In this document: positions 14,507 through 15,567 of the stretch, one piece after another | Numbering within the stretch: the first letter of the stretch is position 1 | How the letters are laid out: each line of letters opens with the position of its first letter | From: an uncultured Mycoplasmatota bacterium | Lineage (GTDB): Bacteria; Bacillota_I; Bacilli_A; RF39; UBA660 | DNA length: 15,567 bases | Assembly (NCBI GenBank): GCA_900557185.1 | Contig: USRP01000025.1 | Coordinates: 1-15,567, forward strand | Direction: 5' to 3' | The notes under the pieces: generated by a model | Database searches by the model: none | Seen by the model: the letters and a program-made list of their open reading frames with translations, nothing else | Told to the model about the DNA's origin: nothing | Translations under genes and position numbers: made by a program

Positions 14507-14517
14507 ATTATAACACA
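14507..14517 (-). promoter_or_regulatory. Extended -10 promoter of hpf
   Basis: On the minus strand TGTG (14517-14514), one base and TATAAT (14512-14507) form a full extended -10 element. The -35 position (TATTAT) is poor, as is common with extended -10 promoters. It lies about 30 bases before the hpf ATG. Confidence 0.65.
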
Positions 14518-14551
14518 AAACACTAGAAAATAATATGTTATTTTATGTGAT

Positions 14552-14586
14552 AAAAAAAGAAAAACTGCTTATGCTAAAACAGTCTT
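14552..14586 (-). terminator. Terminator of the first cold-shock gene
   Basis: On the minus strand AAGACTG (14586-14580) pairs with CAGTTTT (14567-14561), with one G-U, around a 12-base loop that holds the stop codon. TTTCTTTTTTT follows. The last codons of the gene form part of the stem. Confidence 0.6.
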
Positions 14587-14784
14587 CATTTCCACAACAT
14601 TCTTAGCCTGTAATCCTTTATCGGTACGAACAAGTTCAAATTCTACATACTGTCCTTCTACCAAAGATTTATATCCTGCACTTCTAATAGATGAATAGTG
14701 AACAAAAATATCATCCATGTCTCCACACTCAATAAATCCATAGCCCTTATCGTTGTTAAACCACTTCACTTTTCCACTAAGCAT
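14569..14784 (-). CDS. csp: Cold-shock protein (copy 1)
   Basis: This 71-residue single-domain cold-shock protein is an OB-fold RNA chaperone that melts mRNA structure. RNP1 reads KGYGFI at 13-18 and RNP2 DIFVHY at 25-30; the start SGKVKWFNN is typical. ATG is preceded by AAGGAG at 7 bases. Its C-terminal half (residues 37-65) is identical to the copy encoded directly upstream. The 225-base leader region holds several hairpins, which fits the structured leaders of cold-shock mRNAs. C20 and M23 differ from the second copy. Confidence 0.96.
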   Translation of the reverse strand: MLSGKVKWFNNDKGYGFIECGDMDDIFVHYSSIRSAGYKSLVEGQYVEFELVRTDKGLQAKNVVEMKTVLA

Positions 14785-14809
14785 GGCATTACTCCTTTCT
14801 ATATAATTT

Positions 14810-14821
14810 GATAAGCTTATC
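14810..14821. promoter_or_regulatory. Perfect 12-base palindrome in the csp copy 1 leader
   Basis: GATAAGCTTATC lies 26-37 bases before the start codon and touches the CTGTC/GACAG hairpin at 14821-14844. It could be a protein site or part of the folded leader. Confidence 0.35.
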
Positions 14822-14888
14822 TGTCACACTTATGGTTGCGACAGTTTTTATTTTACTATCAAATCATTTTTATAAATATTTTTTGTCT

Positions 14889-14931
14889 CAAATGCGTAAA
14901 AAATGACATAACCGACATTTTTACGAATTTG
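14889..14931 (-). promoter_or_regulatory. Long hairpin in the leader region of csp copy 1
   Basis: CAAAT (14889-14893) and CGTAAAAAATG (14895-14905) pair with CATTTTTACG (14916-14925) and ATTTG (14927-14931). This gives 15 pairs broken by one mismatch and one extra base, with a 10-base loop. It lacks a U-tract directly after the stem, so a regulatory leader hairpin is more likely than a terminator. Confidence 0.5.
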
Positions 14932-14999
14932 AATAACTTTCTACGACTCTTCAAACACTTTTTTCTAGTTTTCAAGTATTCCTACGGGATTTAGTGGAG

Positions 15000-15027
15000 A
15001 AAAAAACTGCTAGACAAGAGCAGTTTT
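15000..15027 (-). terminator. Terminator of the second cold-shock gene
   Basis: AAAACTGCT (15003-15011) pairs perfectly with AGCAGTTTT (15019-15027) around a 7-base loop, and seven Ts follow in the direction of reading. The TAG stop codon lies at the stem-loop border. Confidence 0.85.
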
Positions 15028-15225
15028 AATTTCTACAACGTTTTTAGCTTGTAGACCCTTATCAGTACGAACCAATTCGAACTCAACATATTGTCCTTCA
15101 ACTAAAGACTTGTAGCCTTCACTTCGGATTGCAGAGTAATGGACGAAAATATCTTCTTTTTCGTTGTATTCAATAAATCCAAATCCTTTTTCATTATTGA
15201 ACCACTTTACCTTCCCCTTCATCAT
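15010..15225 (-). CDS. csp: Cold-shock protein (copy 2)
   Basis: This 71-residue cold-shock protein has RNP1 KGFGFI and RNP2 DIFVHY. It differs from copy 1 at 14 of 71 positions (about 80 % identical). The changes lie mostly in the first half, around the loop at residues 20-24 (YNEKE here, CGDMD there). AGGTGA lies upstream of two consecutive ATG codons (15225 and 15222), and either could start translation. It has its own promoter and terminator, so the two copies are separate units that can be regulated apart. Confidence 0.96.
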   Translation of the reverse strand: MMKGKVKWFNNEKGFGFIEYNEKEDIFVHYSAIRSEGYKSLVEGQYVEFELVRTDKGLQAKNVVEIKTALV

Positions 15226-15254
15226 TCTTAAATCACCTGTCTTTCTACATCTTC

Positions 15255-15284
15255 ATCATACCTTACAATCACATGTGGTTGCAA
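15255..15284 (-). promoter_or_regulatory. Promoter of csp copy 2
   Basis: On the minus strand TTGCAA (15284-15279), an 18-base spacer and TATGAT (15260-15255), about 30 bases before the ATG. The spacer holds the palindrome CACATGTG (15270-15277). Confidence 0.5.
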
Positions 15285-15567
15285 GAAATTTCAACATTCA
15301 AAATTCGACATATTTTTTATTGTGAAAAGAGAATAATTTGTCATTTGTTTTTCCTGTTGACATGTTCTATTTTATCGAATTTTTTACTACTTTTTTCTTT
15401 AATTACCTGAAGTAGTTTATAAATTGCGTGAATTGCCAAAATGTAAACTCTATTTCTATGATATATACATTTGGAACGTATTTTTAAACATTTCGAGCAT
15501 AATACAAAAAAAGATCAAAACATTAAAGTTTTAATCCTTTTATTTTTAACTTCTGAAATAAAATCTT
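15285..15567. other. Non-coding right edge upstream of csp copy 2
   Basis: About 280 A+T-rich bases with no gene I can support. The stretch 15285-15505 shows no convincing ORF or strong hairpin. At 15506-15536 a terminator-like hairpin is seen, which on the minus strand would end a gene lying mostly beyond the window. The last 30 bases could be the tail of that gene, but all three minus-strand frames end here, so none can be chosen. Confidence 0.5.
15506..15536 (-). terminator. Terminator of a gene beyond the right edge
   Basis: GATTAAAAC (15536-15528) pairs with GTTTTGATC (15521-15513), with one G-U, around a 6-base loop. Seven Ts follow at 15512-15506, reading leftwards. Confidence 0.7.

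Noticed and set aside
15357..15362. TTGACA on the plus strand near the right edge
   Set aside because: No -10 element lies at a proper distance, and no plus-strand gene follows in the window.
1..15567. CRISPR arrays, tRNA genes, insertion sequences
   Set aside because: No regularly spaced repeats, no cloverleaf with a T-arm consensus and no transposase-like protein was found on either strand.

Overview
The window comes from an A+T-rich Gram-positive-type chromosome (Bacillota, Bacilli-like). The evidence is the A+T-rich codons, strong AAGGAGG-type ribosome binding sites, a long-form hibernation factor placed next to secA, small cold-shock proteins and U-tract terminators. The proteome style (large secreted proteins, no outer-membrane parts) would fit an uncultured gut Bacilli lineage, but the exact taxon is a guess. 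Almost everything is on the minus strand. The exception is a pair of small unknown genes on the plus strand near 10.6-11.1 kb. No tRNA, rRNA, CRISPR array, transposase or integrase was seen.

Right part (11.3-15.6 kb, read leftwards): a housekeeping block of two cold-shock proteins in tandem, hpf (ribosome hibernation) and secA. Each gene has its own intrinsic terminator. The prfB gene that follows secA in Bacillus subtilis is absent here.

Middle (9.1-11.1 kb): a membrane-anchored protein with two thioredoxin folds (CSYC and CSHC) is cotranscribed with a small PH-like protein. Facing them on the plus strand are two short unknown ORFs, followed by a possibly structured non-coding stretch.

Left part (1-9.05 kb): two export-related transcription units. 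The first pairs a five-helix membrane protein carrying a DUF4352-like outer domain with a signal-peptide protein ending in one membrane helix. The second starts with a 948-residue secreted, cysteine-rich protein. It is followed without gaps by a small one-helix membrane protein, a CpaB/RcpC-like SAF protein, a TadA/CpaF-type secretion ATPase, a TadB-like membrane protein and the start of another membrane protein (probably TadC-like) that leaves the window.

Working model (inference): the left operon is a reduced Tad/type II-like envelope machine in a cell with no outer membrane. Its likely client or structural partner is the large disulfide-rich surface protein, which carries C-x25-CC repeats, two of them with calcium-loop sequences. 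Exported domains across the region have even cysteine counts (30, 4 and 2), and a membrane thiol-disulfide protein is encoded close by. The neighbourhood may therefore be a dedicated system for building a disulfide-bonded surface structure.
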